Shown here piece after piece: positions 1-11,459 of a stretch of 64,000 nt of DNA. This DNA comes from Polytrichum commune. Taxonomy: Eukaryota > Streptophyta > Polytrichopsida > Polytrichales > Polytrichaceae. The notes beneath the pieces are model-generated. The model saw only the letters and a program-made list of their open reading frames with translations, was not told the origin of the DNA and did not search any database. The DNA lies in assembly GCA_950295325.1 (NCBI GenBank), contig OX485808.1:36414527-36478526 (forward strand), written 5' to 3'. Numbering within the stretch: the first letter of the stretch is position 1; each line of letters begins with the position of its first letter. A program made the translations under genes and the position numbers.

Positions 1-583
1 TTAGCGAATGGGTTAAGGAGGAATCTAGTTCCAACTAGTTATGTACTCCCGAGTCTAAGCTAGATCGACAAGCTAAGTTACTACTAGTTAGTGAGGATGG
101 TTAATTAGACTAATTAGTTAGGCTAGAGGGTTAGGCTAGTTGGGTTAGGCTAGTTGGTTTAGTGCTTGCATTATGAGATGAAGTTGGGAAGGATTTGTGA
201 GGGACTTGTGGAAGAGGAGGTAATGTTAAGTTATATAAGTGTTTTTCAACACTTGTATTAAAACTTATGTGCCTCATGGAATCAACACATCATAGCCTCA
301 GCGAGGTGTCATGCACCAGTGAAGAATCGATAGCCAAAACCAAAGTTGCAAGGGAGAAATCATTGAAGGCATGCGTGAGAAAGGCAGTGGGGTGGACTCT
401 GGAAAAAGCCAAAGATGTGTCTATGCACGAGGTCATGATAAAATGTCATGATTTGAATTAAGTTAGAAACTCATCAAGGTAGAACGTACATCCCATATTA
501 CCACAAGTTGTTATGTTTCACATGTGATCTCCAAACCTATTACCCGGACTAGGACGCTTAAGGGTGGTAGGTTTGGCCTCACA
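1..583 (+). mobile_element. LTR retrotransposon LTR, 3' part (cut by window start)
   Basis: This is the 3' part of the LTR family seen complete at 1679-3717 and 5292-6736. It ends in the shared sequence GTTTGGCCTCACA at 583, just after a block (about 540-570) present in all three copies. It sits inside the MULE gene: the reading frame of the transposase resumes at 584. The 5' end and the left target duplication lie outside the window. The duplication would be expected to read TAAGA, the five bases after 583. It is probably a solo LTR, since no internal retroelement region follows. Confidence 0.85.
267..461 (+). other. Short ORF conserved in the LTR family, copy 1
   Basis: A 64-codon ORF near the LTR 3' end. 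It shares the core KSLKACVRKAVGWTLEKAKD with the ORFs at 3302-3514 and 6416-6604. It is preceded by a short imperfect hairpin (TAAGTGTTTTTCAACACTT). Its function is unknown. It could be the start of a gag reading frame, a leader peptide, or chance. Confidence 0.35.
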
Positions 584-1673
584 TAAGACAATACCTTCGT
601 GTTGTCTGTTTCGAACAAACCCAAAAGCCTTGCACTGTACTCCACACCAGTAATGTGTGAGGACATCCCTAGTGAGGTGATAGATGGGCCAATCCATGCG
701 TCTTCCAACGAACCGTTCTTTTGTTGAATTTAATATGCTCTTCAAGTTTGAGTGGTACGACTCAATGGCAACATTAGTATTTTGGCCCGCATGAGGTATC
801 CTCTTTGCCCCAACACACCACATGGCTGCTTTTGCACTCCAATTGTCATTCATGTATCTCCTGAAAGTAGCTAACCGCGGTCTTGTGTTCGTACTGAATT
901 CGAGTTGTTGCAGAGCCCAGTCTATAGGATCGTCGTCGACACCACATCCCTTGCCATACATTACATCACCAACCATCTGGAGAACTGTGGCACGTTCTCC
1001 AACTGTGGAAATCTTCTTCACAACAATTTCTGCCCACACCTTCCGAATGTGCCAAAGGCAGAGGAAGATCTTGGCCGCAGGCCATACATGCCTGCACATG
1101 GAAATGAATGTAAAAATCCCAACCCTACGACACACTGTTCAATGTGAATGACATGTTCAGGCATTGGTGATACCTCAATGTGTTGATTTCAGCTTGTGCG
1201 TTGTCAACTATGATGGATGAAGGAGACCAAGTTGCGTTGTTTTTGGCAACTCTGTTGTGAAGCGCTTGAAGCACAGTTATGAGATCTTGTTCACGAGTCC
1301 GTGATATGGCGAAGAATGCCACAGGTATGTCATTCCTCCAATCATCAAAAACCATAACGGTATATAGGGGATACTGACACAAACAAGTTAAACGCATGGT
1401 GAAACCAACATGTACATAAATAGGTGAATCTTACAACAAATAAAATATAGGGATATATATATATATATATATGGCTCTCCGTATACAATGAAGGACATGC
1501 ATATATACTAAATGACATGAGTATACTAGCTTTGACATTCAGATATCATGAAGGACATGATTAAACAGTCAGAGAAGAAGGGTTCAGTGTCTAACCCGTG
1601 TTTGGGAGGTCCCAAATGTTGCGTCAATTGAGAGTGCGTTGTTGTTACCGAATTTTTCCATCATTTCAAGTTG

Positions 1674-3722
1674 CCATTTGTGAGCCCAAAAGGGTGCCCA
1701 CATTTAGTCTTAGACCCTTGAAACGTTAGTTGATGCACTTTGAAGTAGCATGTTACTTCACAAAAATATAAAAAGAGTGAAATGTTAGTCTTAGAAGTAC
1801 CATGTTGTAAGAGGCTAGGATGTGAGTTGTTATTGTGTTTTTACCTTCGGAAGGATTTGAGTGAATGAGGATAGGTAAGGAGAACTTGGATTGAGTAGTT
1901 AGTGAGTAGGCTAGTACAAATGGATGGAGACAACCAAAGTGACTCAAGAGGCAAGTGCATTCGAATTGGGATGAATGGAGGATCACATGGAGCGCACAAG
2001 TGGACCACCTCATCATGGCCACTTAATGGGGAAGGCCCAAGGAAGAATGCAAGGTGGAGGATAAGCAAATTCTCAAAGCACCAATCAAATCACGAGTTAA
2101 GCATCGTGGTTTGAATTAAGTGGTGAGCGACGATTTGGGAAAGTAAGGGGAGAAAGTTATGGCGGCGGAAAGCGAAGGAGGCTAAGTTTGGGTTGAAGCA
2201 TCCCAAGTTTGGTAAAGTGTGGTAGGTAGAAAGCCAAGGCTAGTTAAATGTTCGAATTAGGATCCTTGTTGATCATTTGAGGGAGGAAGGCTTAGAAGAT
2301 AGGATTGGCGCCTACTAAGTAGGAGGAAATCTCAAGGGCTTATCGTGAGCCTTGAGGGTGCTCACCCCCTCAAGCTTACTATATAATCCCTCATTCTTCC
2401 CTCACTCATCCTCTCTTTCCTTTGTGCTCCAAGGCACCCCACGAGTTATAAGTGTGGGTATGGGAAGCCATATTGGAGCACATGTGTGTGCTTAGTTTTT
2501 AGTTTGAGAGCCAAGGCTTGTTAGCCTTGAAGAGGGCTTGACCTCTTGGTAGAATTAGTGTTGACGTGAAGGATTTTAAAGTTAATTCATGATTCCAATT
2601 TGTGGTACTTTAAGTTCATGTTTTGAATACACGTGGTTGCAAGTTCCATGTTTAAGAGTTGAGCACTTGATGTTGTGATGAGTGCAAAAATATACTTGTG
2701 TGGATTAGTTAGTCTTAGTGAAGTTAGGAAATTCTCTCTCCCCCTCTCCTCTCTAGGATTTTAGGATTTTAGGATTAGAGAATAATTGTGTGATTAGAAA
2801 GGGGTTGTTAGTAGAATTAGGGAAATTAGATAGGAAGATTAGTTAAGGGCTTGAATAATTAGTGAGGTAGTTGGGGATTACAACTACAAAGTTGTGGGTT
2901 TATGAAGGAGCTGGGTTTATGAAGGAGCTGGGTTTGTTTAGTTAGAAAGTAAAGAGCTGGGTTTATGAAGGAGCTAGGTTTATGTAATTAGAAAGTAAAG
3001 AGATGGGTTCATGAAGGAGCTTAGTAGATAGCCTACCTAATTAGCTCATAGACAAGTAGTTAGTTACATTATGTTAGTTAGTGTTATGTGTGGCTTTCAC
3101 AAGTAAATGTATTTGAGATTGACTATAGAGAATAGTGTTTTTTTTAACACTTGCATCCTCTCTTTAAAAATAAACCACGTGCACAAATTAATGGAGAATG
3201 TGGAGCACTCTCGCGATGGCAAGACAAAGGAAGCAAAGACCAAAGGTGCGAGGGAGAGATTGACATAAGTCACATAAGTATTTCTTAATACTTAAAGGCT
3301 TATGTACGGTATGGAGACACCAAGTGAGACCTCTTATAGTAGCGATACGGAATACACAAGTGATAGTTCAAGTGGTAGTATAGAGTCAACGGCACGGACT
3401 CCATTTAGGAGAGGGATATCCTTAAGGGCTTGTGTAGCTAAAGCGGCCGGATGGACGTTAGAAGCAAACAAAGACAAAATAGCACCCGAGCATAAGGAGG
3501 TTAAAATAACATAGTTAACTTGTGCATTCTCCACATACGTATTGAAATTGTACATTGAGTTGTTAAAAATGAAATTCCAGTTAAATCCAAGACCACTTGA
3601 AGGGTGAACCTTGCACTATGGACTCATCCAAGTCCAAATCCAATACCGCGGAGGAATGTGAGCCCAAACCCACTACTCGGACTACGGACGCTTAAGGGTG
3701 GGGGGTTTGGCCTCACACCATT
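1674..3722 (+). mobile_element. Solo LTR with 5-bp target duplication CCATT
   Basis: The LTR spans 1679-3717 (2,039 bp). It begins TGTGAGCCCAAAA, ends GTTTGGCCTCACA, and is flanked by CCATT at 1674-1678 and 3718-3722. A TATA-like TATATAATCC lies at about 2380, followed by a pyrimidine-rich stretch and a block shared with the LTR at 5292-6736, the likely U3/R boundary. Joining the flanks restores the MULE reading frame, so it is a solo LTR left by LTR-LTR recombination. Short GGAGCTGGGTTTATGAA repeats at about 2905-3020 account for part of its extra length over the other copy. Confidence 0.93.
3302..3514 (+). other. Short ORF conserved in the LTR family, copy 2
   Basis: A 70-codon ORF at the same place in the LTR as the other two copies. 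The C-terminal half (ISLRACVAKAAGWTLEANKD) aligns with them without a frameshift, although the surrounding DNA has diverged. The N-terminal half is Ser/Thr-rich. Confidence 0.35.
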
Positions 3723-4432
3723 CAGTTTGTATTCCAATAGTGAAGGGAGCTTCACTCTGAGTAGAAGAGTTCAAATCCATTAGTGAGTGTTCCTGATAGT
3801 AGAAGACATTGTCAGGATTTTCTGCTGTCCATATACGAACGCTGATCGCATCGGAATGATGCTTCATCCATAGTTCTTCCGCACGCTTGTGAACAATATT
3901 CCTCACATCTGAAGGCAACAAGAGTGTATCACGAATGACAGGTCCATTAGCCAAAGCCAATTCTCTGACCTCTTTAGTGTGTTGTTGCATTATCTGTGCA
4001 GGAGATAGCCCAAAGGCGTGCATTTTAGCGATTTTGTATTTCATGTCTTCTGAGATACCAGCACCTAACGCATACCGGAACCCACTAACCATTGATCCAT
4101 GGCAATGTTCGCCACGTGTATTGAAGTGCATGGTGTTCTCATAAATCAACATGCACAAAGAGGGATCGAGATATGATTGTTTCGCCACAAAACAGCGTAA
4201 ACAACCTCTTTTAATGGAGAAACCACCAAGATTTTTCCCCACACGATTAATCTTGGCACCGGTTGATTTGGTTACAGGGAATGCGTCATACTCAGGTATG
4301 ACCTTCTTCCATTTTTTGGGTTTAGCATGGTTCTTTTTAGTCCTTCGTTTCTGGGTGGATTTCAGGAGGGTTTGCATGTCCTCTGGGACAACATCAGACT
4401 TGTCTTCCGGCCCAAAATTGCATCGATATCTG

Positions 4433-5248
4433 CTTGTCACCAGGGTTGTCTATTGTGTCGTAACGGAGGCTAATCCCGACAGAATGTCGTGGCGTCACGA
4501 CACGTATCTGTCACGACATTATGCCGGATGCCGTCTTTATCCTGACGAACTTGAATTTTATCGTATTTTTTTGTGTAATTACATTACCCCAATCAGGACA
4601 CGTAGGATTTACGATGTCCACGTATGGTGCCATGTCAGCAAAGTAGAGGTAAAGTGGAAAAAAAATTACTAGCGCCCGTCCCCCCCCCCCCTAATCCGAA
4701 CCCGCCCCCCCCCCCCCCAACCCATCCGAACCCCCTCCCCCCCTATCCGACCCCCCCCCCCTCCCATCCGAACCCGGCCCCCCCTAATTCGAACCCCCTC
4801 CCCCCCATCCGAACCCCCTCCCCCCTAATCCGAACCCCAATCCGGCCCCCATCCGTACCCCATCCGGCCTCCATCCGGCCCCCATCCGGCCCTCCATCCG
4901 GCGTTCCCCCCGTCCGCATCCGTTCCCGCCCCCGTTCCCGTCCCCGTCCGCTCCGTTCCCCTCCCCCCCACACCCTCATTTGTCATATTTTACTACTTTG
5001 ATTTTAACAGAATGATAAACACAAAGGCAAAATGATTTACCTGGCAAGGGAAATATGCACATCCACGTCGGATTTTTCTGCCACATTGGATGCCACCTTG
5101 GCAAAAAGGTAAGTATTTTACCCACCCTACTAGCTTTCCCCTAGTATGACCCTACGTGGACCCTATTATGTTGTGACGGAGGGGTCCGCCCCGACACGAC
5201 ACGTCATGACGGTGGCAGGACGTCGCGATAGACAACCCTGCTTGTTAC
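4433..5248. mobile_element. Non-autonomous hAT element, 800 bp, 8-bp target duplication
   Basis: The element is 4441-5240, with terminal inverted repeats CAGGGTTGTCTAT at both ends. It is flanked by CTTGTCAC (4433-4440) and CTTGTTAC (5241-5248), an 8-bp duplication with one change. TIRs starting CAGGG and an 8-bp duplication are typical of hAT. It has no transposase. It lies inside the MULE exon that continues at 4432, so it inserted into that gene. Confidence 0.88.
4674..4975. repeat. C-rich low-complexity array inside the hAT element
   Basis: About 300 bp of runs of C alternating with units like CCATCCGAACCCC. The proline-rich or glycine-rich reading frames across it come from composition and are not counted as genes. 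Long C runs may be mis-sized in the assembly. Confidence 0.85.
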
Positions 5249-6048
5249 ACAACCCAACAATGAAAAAAAGGTTGTAAACCTTGACTAATGTTGTGAGCCC
5301 AAAATGTTGCCCACATGTGTACTTAACCCTTTGAAACCATTAGAAGTTATGTTTTGATGTTTTATGATTATTCACAAAAATATAAAAAGAGTGAGGCTTG
5401 AGTGAAGTTATGTTTAGGCCTTAGGCTTGTGTGGAGTGGTTGATTAGAAGTTTAGCGGTGTGAAGAAAGTTCCTTAGTTAGGTGAGCGTAGTGTGTGGTG
5501 AACCAAGGGTAGCTCCTTGAGTTAAATATTTGAATTAGGATCTATGTTGTTGGTTTAAGAGTTAAAGGCTTAAAGGATAGGATGAGAGCCTACAAAGTAG
5601 GAAAGGATCAAAAGGCTTATCTTGAGCCTTGGGGGTGCTCACCTCCTCCCTTTCACCTCACTATATAACACTCACTCTTCCCTCTCTCTCTCTCTTTCTT
5701 TCGTGCTCCTTGGCACCCCATGTATTATAAGTGTGGGTGTGTGGGAAGCAAGAGAGGAGCACGTATGTGTGCAAGGTTTCAAGTTGAAAAACCAAGACTA
5801 ATTAGTCTTGAAGTTAGCTTCATATAGTTGGATGTGGTCTTGGATTTAAGGTGTTTAAGAAACAAGAGTTTAGCTCATAATGTTCAACAACTAGCATTTA
5901 GATTTATAGTATTTAGATTTATAGTGTTTAGGCTTATGGTGTTTAGAGTTATAATATTTAAACTTATGGCATCTAGATTTATAACATTTAGATTGATGTG
6001 GGATTATTAGCACTTGATTTCTGTGGGTTTAGCCTAAGGCTGAGTTCG

Positions 6049-6180
6049 GCCAGCTGCTACTGTCGGGCTTTGAACTAAGATTGCCAGCTGCTACTGCCGG
6101 GCTTCGAACTGAGACTGGCCAGCTGCTACTGCCGGGCTTCGAACTAAGACAGGCCAGCTGCTGTGTTGGGTTTTTGAGCT
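6049..6180 (+). repeat. 36-bp tandem repeat inside the LTR
   Basis: About 3.5 tandem copies of a 36-bp unit starting GCCAGCTGCTACTG, followed by CGGGCTTCGAACT. The last copy is degenerate. The array is absent from the LTR at 1679-3717, so it expanded in this copy. Confidence 0.85.
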
Positions 6181-6415
6181 GGGTCGACCAACTAAGTTAA
6201 GGCCGAGTTTAAGTTGGGTTTGTTAGTTAGGCTAGTTAAGTTAGGCTAGTTAATAGGCTAGTTAGTTAGGCTAGATAATTAGGCTACTTGGGTCAAACTA
6301 GTTGGGCTAGTAGAAGCATTAAGGTGTGAACTTGGGGAGGAGTTGTGAGGGAGTTGTGGACAAGGGGGCAATGATAAGTTATGTAAGTATTTTTTAACAC
6401 TTGTACTAACGACTT

Positions 6416-6604
6416 ATGTGCCTCATGGAATCAACAAACCATAGCCTCAACGAGGTGTCATGCACTAGTGAAGAATCGCCAGCCAGGACCAAGTTTGCAA
6501 GAGGGAAATCCTTGAGGACATGTGTGGCGAAGGCGGTGGGGTGGACTCTTGAGAAAGCCAAGGATGTACCTATGAAAGAGGATCACACTAATAAAACGTC
6601 ATGA
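6416..6604 (+). other. Short ORF conserved in the LTR family, copy 3
   Basis: A 62-codon ORF at the corresponding LTR position. Its start (MCLMEST) and core (KSLRTCVAKAVGWTLEKAKD) match the copy at 267-461 closely and the copy at 3302-3514 more distantly. A hairpin-like TAAGTATTTTTTAACACTT precedes it. Confidence 0.35.
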
Positions 6605-7243
6605 CTTGAAGTAAGTTGTGAGTCCATCAAGGTAGAACATATATTCCATGTTACTACAAGTTTTTATGTTACACATGTGATATCCAAACCCATTACCCGG
6701 ACTAGGACGCTTAAGGGTGTTGGGTTTGGCCTCACAAATGTTGAAGGACATTGATCACTATATGAAGGATATACAACAGAGAATGAAGGACAATGTGGAA
6801 TTCGTGGATAACAAGTTGAGTTATTAGACAGTGCACCATTGCTAAACACTATCAGGAGCCAATGACAATGGAAGAGGATAATGGAAGAAATCTGACCTTA
6901 CTACAAGTGCAGGACTGTAAGCCCGGGGTGATCTCAACGAGTTTGGTAAGTTTCGCCTAATGACCTCAGCGTTGAATCTGCATGGATAGAGAGTGTGATT
7001 TTGCTCGCCTAAGATGAAATCGTCTAACCTATCCCAAAGAATGAATGCCATTCTTGAACCTTTGTGTCTACCCTTCCCATGGGTGACATGATCTATCCAC
7101 ACCAAGTCCTCCATCCTAAACTCGCCAGGGGGAAGATGTTGAATGCTCTCTCGCAAAGCCATAAGAATATCAACTTGTTGGACCCGGAATGCTGGCGGGT
7201 CAGTATGCTCTAAGGCGTTTTGTGCTGTTGATGATGAAGCCAT

Positions 7244-8220
7244 GGGTACTTTACACTGCATTGGTTTGGAAACCCTAAATCTTATACCTCCATCAGCTCT
7301 AAGTGAACAAAGACGTCCAAGTTGTGCTAAAGCCAACTGAGGTATGTGTATACAGTATGTGAGGGAGGATGTTGCAACAATCAATGCGATGGCATTTGGT
7401 TGACAAGAGTGTGTGGATCAAGAGGAAGGCGCACATCTGGGATCTGTCAAAATTTACACACTCACCATCTCTAAACCCTAATGTTTATTGTGTGTGTGGG
7501 AAGATGCTGCAACAATCTATGCGATGTCATTCGGTTGACAACAGTGTGTTGATCAAGAGGAAGGCGCACATATGGGATCTATCTAAATTCACAAGCAAAC
7601 CATGATCGAACCCTAATGTGTATTGTGTAAGCCAAGGAAAGTGTTGCAACGTTCAATGCGATGTCATTCGGTTGACAAGAGTGTGTTGATCAAGAGGAAG
7701 GCGCACATCTGGGATCTATCAAAATTCACACGCAAACCATGATCGAACCCTAATGTGTATTGTGTAAGCAAGGGAAAGTGTTGCAACGTTCAATGCGATG
7801 TCATTCGGTTGACAAGAGTGTGTGGATCAAGAGGAAGGAGCACATCTGGGATCACCCAAACTCTGTCACACTCGCCGCCCCGGAACCCTAATTTTTCATA
7901 TCTGAGATCCATGTTTCCTGGAAGTACATGGAAGTGTAGGACGTTAACGTGAATGACTTTAACTGTGTTTGGTAGACAGCCCTGTGCATGGTGGCATCCT
8001 CCATCATCCGTGATGGACGGAACAATGTTTTCATCCATGTCGAACCAGCCAGCTCCGTTGACGGGCGGGCAAGGCTTTTTTCCCTGGGAGTTGCCCCCTA
8101 CAAGTTCGTAGGGGGTACTTTAGCGTCCACCGTCACCTTTGGCCTACACCCACGTCTCTCCCTTTATTCCCCTCTTTTCGGCAAAAGACAATGGTGACAA
8201 TTCCCCCTTTGAATTTGGAC
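7244..8220 (-). promoter_or_regulatory. Region upstream of the MULE gene, with a possible small upstream exon
   Basis: This is 5' of the proposed MULE start and is largely made of a 136-bp tandem repeat. A minus-strand reading frame at 7790-8038 starts MDENIVPSITDDGG and runs into the last repeat unit. It could be an upstream exon of the MULE gene or unrelated. I do not recognise it. No clear TATA box or terminal inverted repeat of a MULE element was found here. Confidence 0.3.
7360..7900. repeat. 136-bp tandem repeat, four copies
   Basis: Four head-to-tail copies with AATGCGATG at 7383, 7518, 7654 and 7792, a spacing of 135-138 bp. All share a core that includes GAAGGCGCACATCTGGGATC or a close variant. 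Outer copies have diverged more than the middle two, as expected for growth by unequal exchange. Confidence 0.85.
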
Positions 8221-8887
8221 AAGATTCACATTGTTTGTGAAGTAAGCGGGCCTAATTATATTACTTATCTTAATCAAACACCTATATTGGAGTGGTATGT
8301 GGTTAAGCGTGGATTTAAGAACGGACACTGAAAAGGGCATCATGTGTTTTAAAAAAGGTCAAACTATGTGTTCAAAAGATATATGTTAATCATTCTAGTT
8401 CATTAGTCAACATGATTGGGGTGACCTATATGATCGTTGAACAAAATAAACAAATCCCTACTTTGATAATGAATATATAAGATATTCAAATGAGCTCCAG
8501 AAACTATGAGGAAGAAAAGGCTACAACCTCAATTTGGATTTGCTAAGATCATTTTGCACTATTCAAGTGTTTAATGTTCTAGGAGAAGTGGGAAATTTTA
8601 AAACATGTGAGTATACTAGAGGTTGTGTGGAATCATTTGAGCACTAATGCACATTCATTTTGTGGGCTAGGTACCAAATGTACATTACTAAAACAACCTT
8701 TCTGAGACCGTCTTGATGTACTTCTAGTCCCATAAGCCATTTGACTTCCCGGACCTTAATAGTAATTCCAATTCATTAGAATGATCCTTTAATTTGACCA
8801 TATATAATTTGGGTTGGGAGTTGGTTGTTTTGCATACAAAACTTTCCATGTTCGGTGTATGCTTGGAGTCGGTGTGAGTTCTCATCA
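8221..8887. repeat. Dispersed repeat, second copy at 60345-60762
   Basis: From about 8465 to 8885 this matches 60345-60762 in the same orientation with scattered changes, for example CTACAACCTCAATTTGGATT in both. Neither copy has a convincing coding frame. The first 240 bases (8221-8460) show nothing I can assign. Confidence 0.8.
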
Positions 8888-8917
8888 CACTATTCACACA
8901 CCATTTGCAGAGAACAC

Positions 8918-9456
8918 TTAGGGCCGCTTTACACTTAGAGGCCGGGCCAATTCGTTGTGTAAGAGGCTTGAAATCCTCATTTGTGATTGGTCAAAAGGCT
9001 CAAATCGGCCCCAACCCCTTTACATCTAGAGGCCGGGCCGATTTGGTGGTATGATTTTTTAAATTAAAAAATGTATGTTATGACACGGCCCGAGCTCGTT
9101 GAATTGGGTGCACCCAAAATGGAAGGCCAATTCTTGGCCTAGAGGCCAATGTCATATTCCACTAAAAAAATCTTCTTAAATAAAGTATAATTTTTTAAAG
9201 TGAACTAGATCCATTGGATTATGTGGAATCTAAAGGCTCTATCTTAGATTATGCTACATCCGTTGGATTAGGCTAATTTTTTTGAATCAGCTTGGCTTCT
9301 TGGCCCGAGGGCCTTTACATATGGGAAAATTGGCCCCCGGTATAATCTTATTATAATGTGTAGTAGAGGCCGGCCTCCAACCCAAAAAAGGCTGAAATTT
9401 TGTGCAATCGGCCTCAAGGGAAATTGGCCCGGCCTCTAGGTGTAAAGCGGCCCTTA
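8918..9456. mobile_element. Tourist-like (PIF/Harbinger) MITE, 533 bp
   Basis: The element is 8921-9453, with inverted termini of about 33 bp beginning GGGCCGCTTTACAC and continuing AGAGGCCGGGCCAATT. It is flanked by TTA on both sides. A TTA duplication and GGG-rich termini are typical of Tourist-like MITEs. Copy B of the host repeat lacks it, showing GCGGTTATAAC at the same place, so the insertion site is confirmed by comparison. Confidence 0.9.
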
Positions 9457-11459
9457 TAATGAACGTTTGTTTCCTTCAAAATTGAATGTGTTGATGGAAA
9501 AGAAGAGACTCAGCTATCTTCTTAAATGTATCTTAAGAAAGAAAGAGATAATTCTTTTTTCATACATAATTGCAAGTTTCCACAAAGAAACGATGATGAG
9601 GATGAGAAGAGGTGAACTTGGTGAAAGAAACCATATTTTCATGTTTCATCAAATACTGCGACAATTTCTTGTGTGTGCCGTGTCTTGAGTGCAAAAACTT
9701 CCCTGTACTGAGTAATTGACATGCATCAAAGACCCAGACTCAGCTATAACAAAATCCTCGGATATTTCATGCAGATAACTCCATTGATTGAATGCACATG
9801 CTTGTGATAATGTATGATTTGCTAAACAAGCTACGCCGTTTATGGTATTTAGTGTCATGTACACTTTTTGCGAAGGGCCTAAACTAGATGCTTAGTGGTC
9901 TCAAAATGTCACACCCGCCAATTGTCAATATGATTTCCATTTGTTAACATAAGTAAAATATTTAAGTGAAAAAATATGTACATTTTGACATTAAGAGTAG
10001 CACACTGGGATACGTTAGATGATAATCTTGCAAATTTAGTATGAAAGAGGAAGATGTTTTTGAGCGTGTTAATGGCAAGTGTCATTTGTGTAAACTTTAG
10101 TCAACTTGTAAACCATTGTGTAACATGTGCATGCACATCATAACACTATTGAATATGCTCATGTCAAGATATTAGTAAGCGCACTTGAACGCCAAGTGTC
10201 ATGAGTTGACACTTATGATGAAGGTGTTAATCATCAACATAACCTAGGATATGCCTCAAAAAAAAACAAATGACACTAAATACCATAAATAGTGTAGTAC
10301 ACTAATACATGCAATACACTTGCCTTTGCAATTAGGTTACCCCTTTACACATGCAAATTACCTTCGGTGAAAACCACTTTACAAAAAGCTTCTAACTTTG
10401 TTTATTCATCTATATGACACCCACATTAGAAATAAGTACTATTGTATTAGTTTACTGTGGTAGAAAATACTGAAAATAGTGTAGAATGTGGATATATTAG
10501 TGTGGGCCAACCTAATTGCAGATATCAGTGCACTAGACCACTTTGATGGCATTTATCTGTTGGCTTCCCTGCACAAGATTTGAATGTTCCTGGCATTTGA
10601 TGGGGGTTTGGGAACTTTGGTTGTGGAGGTCTTGTTGCTGTGAACAATAGGTATATATTAAAAAAAAGGCACTCTGTTACTACACATACACTAAAATCGT
10701 CCTATTAGTACATTGGGCTAGAGTAATTATCTAGACCAATCACATTAGTTTTGAAATTCCATGCTATATCATGCTATTCCATGGATATACCATGCTATAT
10801 CTCTTAGTTTGAAATTCGTGTGGCTTAAAAAATCACATCATGAATTCATTGTCCAGAATTATAGACAAAAACAAAAGAAGGGGGGAAAAGAGAGTTGGGC
10901 ATTATTTACAAATGACATGATTGAAAGCCTAACTTCAAATTTGAAGTCCCAATCACAGGTAGAGTGGATTTGTGGAAGCTTAAAATTGGTAGGGTAACTC
11001 TATCAACTTTTGGTGGGTCCACACTCTAGAAGAATGTGACTAGTATTGGGAGCCATAAATTTTTATGCTGTAAAATTTATCAATTTAAAAATTCAATATG
11101 CCTCATAATAGACGGAAGCCCTTATGGTGGCCCCCAATGGCCCACTCCTTCGGGAGGCCTTGGGGCTACCTTGGGCTTGTCTGGCCAAACTTCCAAAGGC
11201 TCACCCCCACTCATGCTTTGCTCTTTATGCCCGAGGTAGCTTTGAGGCAAGTAGGGCACACTTACTAAGATATTTGCCATACCATTACTCAAATGCATGC
11301 TCTCTCTTCTCTTTCTATTTCTAAGTATTTCAATGCAGGGAGACTTAGAATTAGTTTGGCCAACTGTAGATTCCAGCATCCTAGTTCTTTGTGCCCAAAT
11401 CTTATATGGCAATCAGCTACGCCCATGGAACAAACGAGACCTTGAGTAATGTTAAGGCT

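Larger units (their letters stand above)
5287..6741 (+). mobile_element. Solo LTR with 5-bp target duplication AATGT
   Basis: The LTR spans 5292-6736 (1,445 bp), begins TGTGAGCCCAAAA and ends GTTTGGCCTCACA. It is flanked by AATGT at 5287-5291 and 6737-6741. A TATA-like TATATAACAC is at about 5661, followed by a CT-rich stretch. It lies in what looks like the first intron of the MULE gene. It is the same family as the LTR at 1679-3717 but clearly diverged, so the insertions are not one event. Confidence 0.93.
584..7243 (-). pseudogene. MULE (Mutator-like) transposase gene, interrupted
   Basis: A spliced Mutator-like transposase gene read right to left. The proposed start is ATG at 7243 (MASSSTAQ). 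The first exon runs to about 6905. An exon at about 5280-3723 carries a Cys/His N-terminal region (GCLRCF...HFNTRGEHCHG), as in MULE/FAR1-type DNA-binding domains. The frame continues exactly across the LTR at 1679-3717 into SIDATFGT (first catalytic Asp, about 1630). After an intron come YPLYTVMVFDDW and IIVDNAQAEINTL (second Asp, about 1397-1175). After a second intron come HVWPAAKIFLCLWH and AIESYHSNLK (about 1108-584), giving the catalytic Glu. Introns have GT-AG ends. Three LTRs and a hAT element split the gene, and its 3' end is outside the window. It is either a dead transposon gene or a lost domesticated one. Confidence 0.8.

Noticed and set aside
4624-5001. Proline-rich frame and its glycine/arginine-rich antisense
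   Set aside because: Product of C-rich low-complexity DNA inside a hAT element.
1679-6736. Reading the LTRs as a complete LTR retrotransposon
   Set aside because: The DNA between them is the MULE gene and a hAT element, and each LTR has its own 5-bp duplication.
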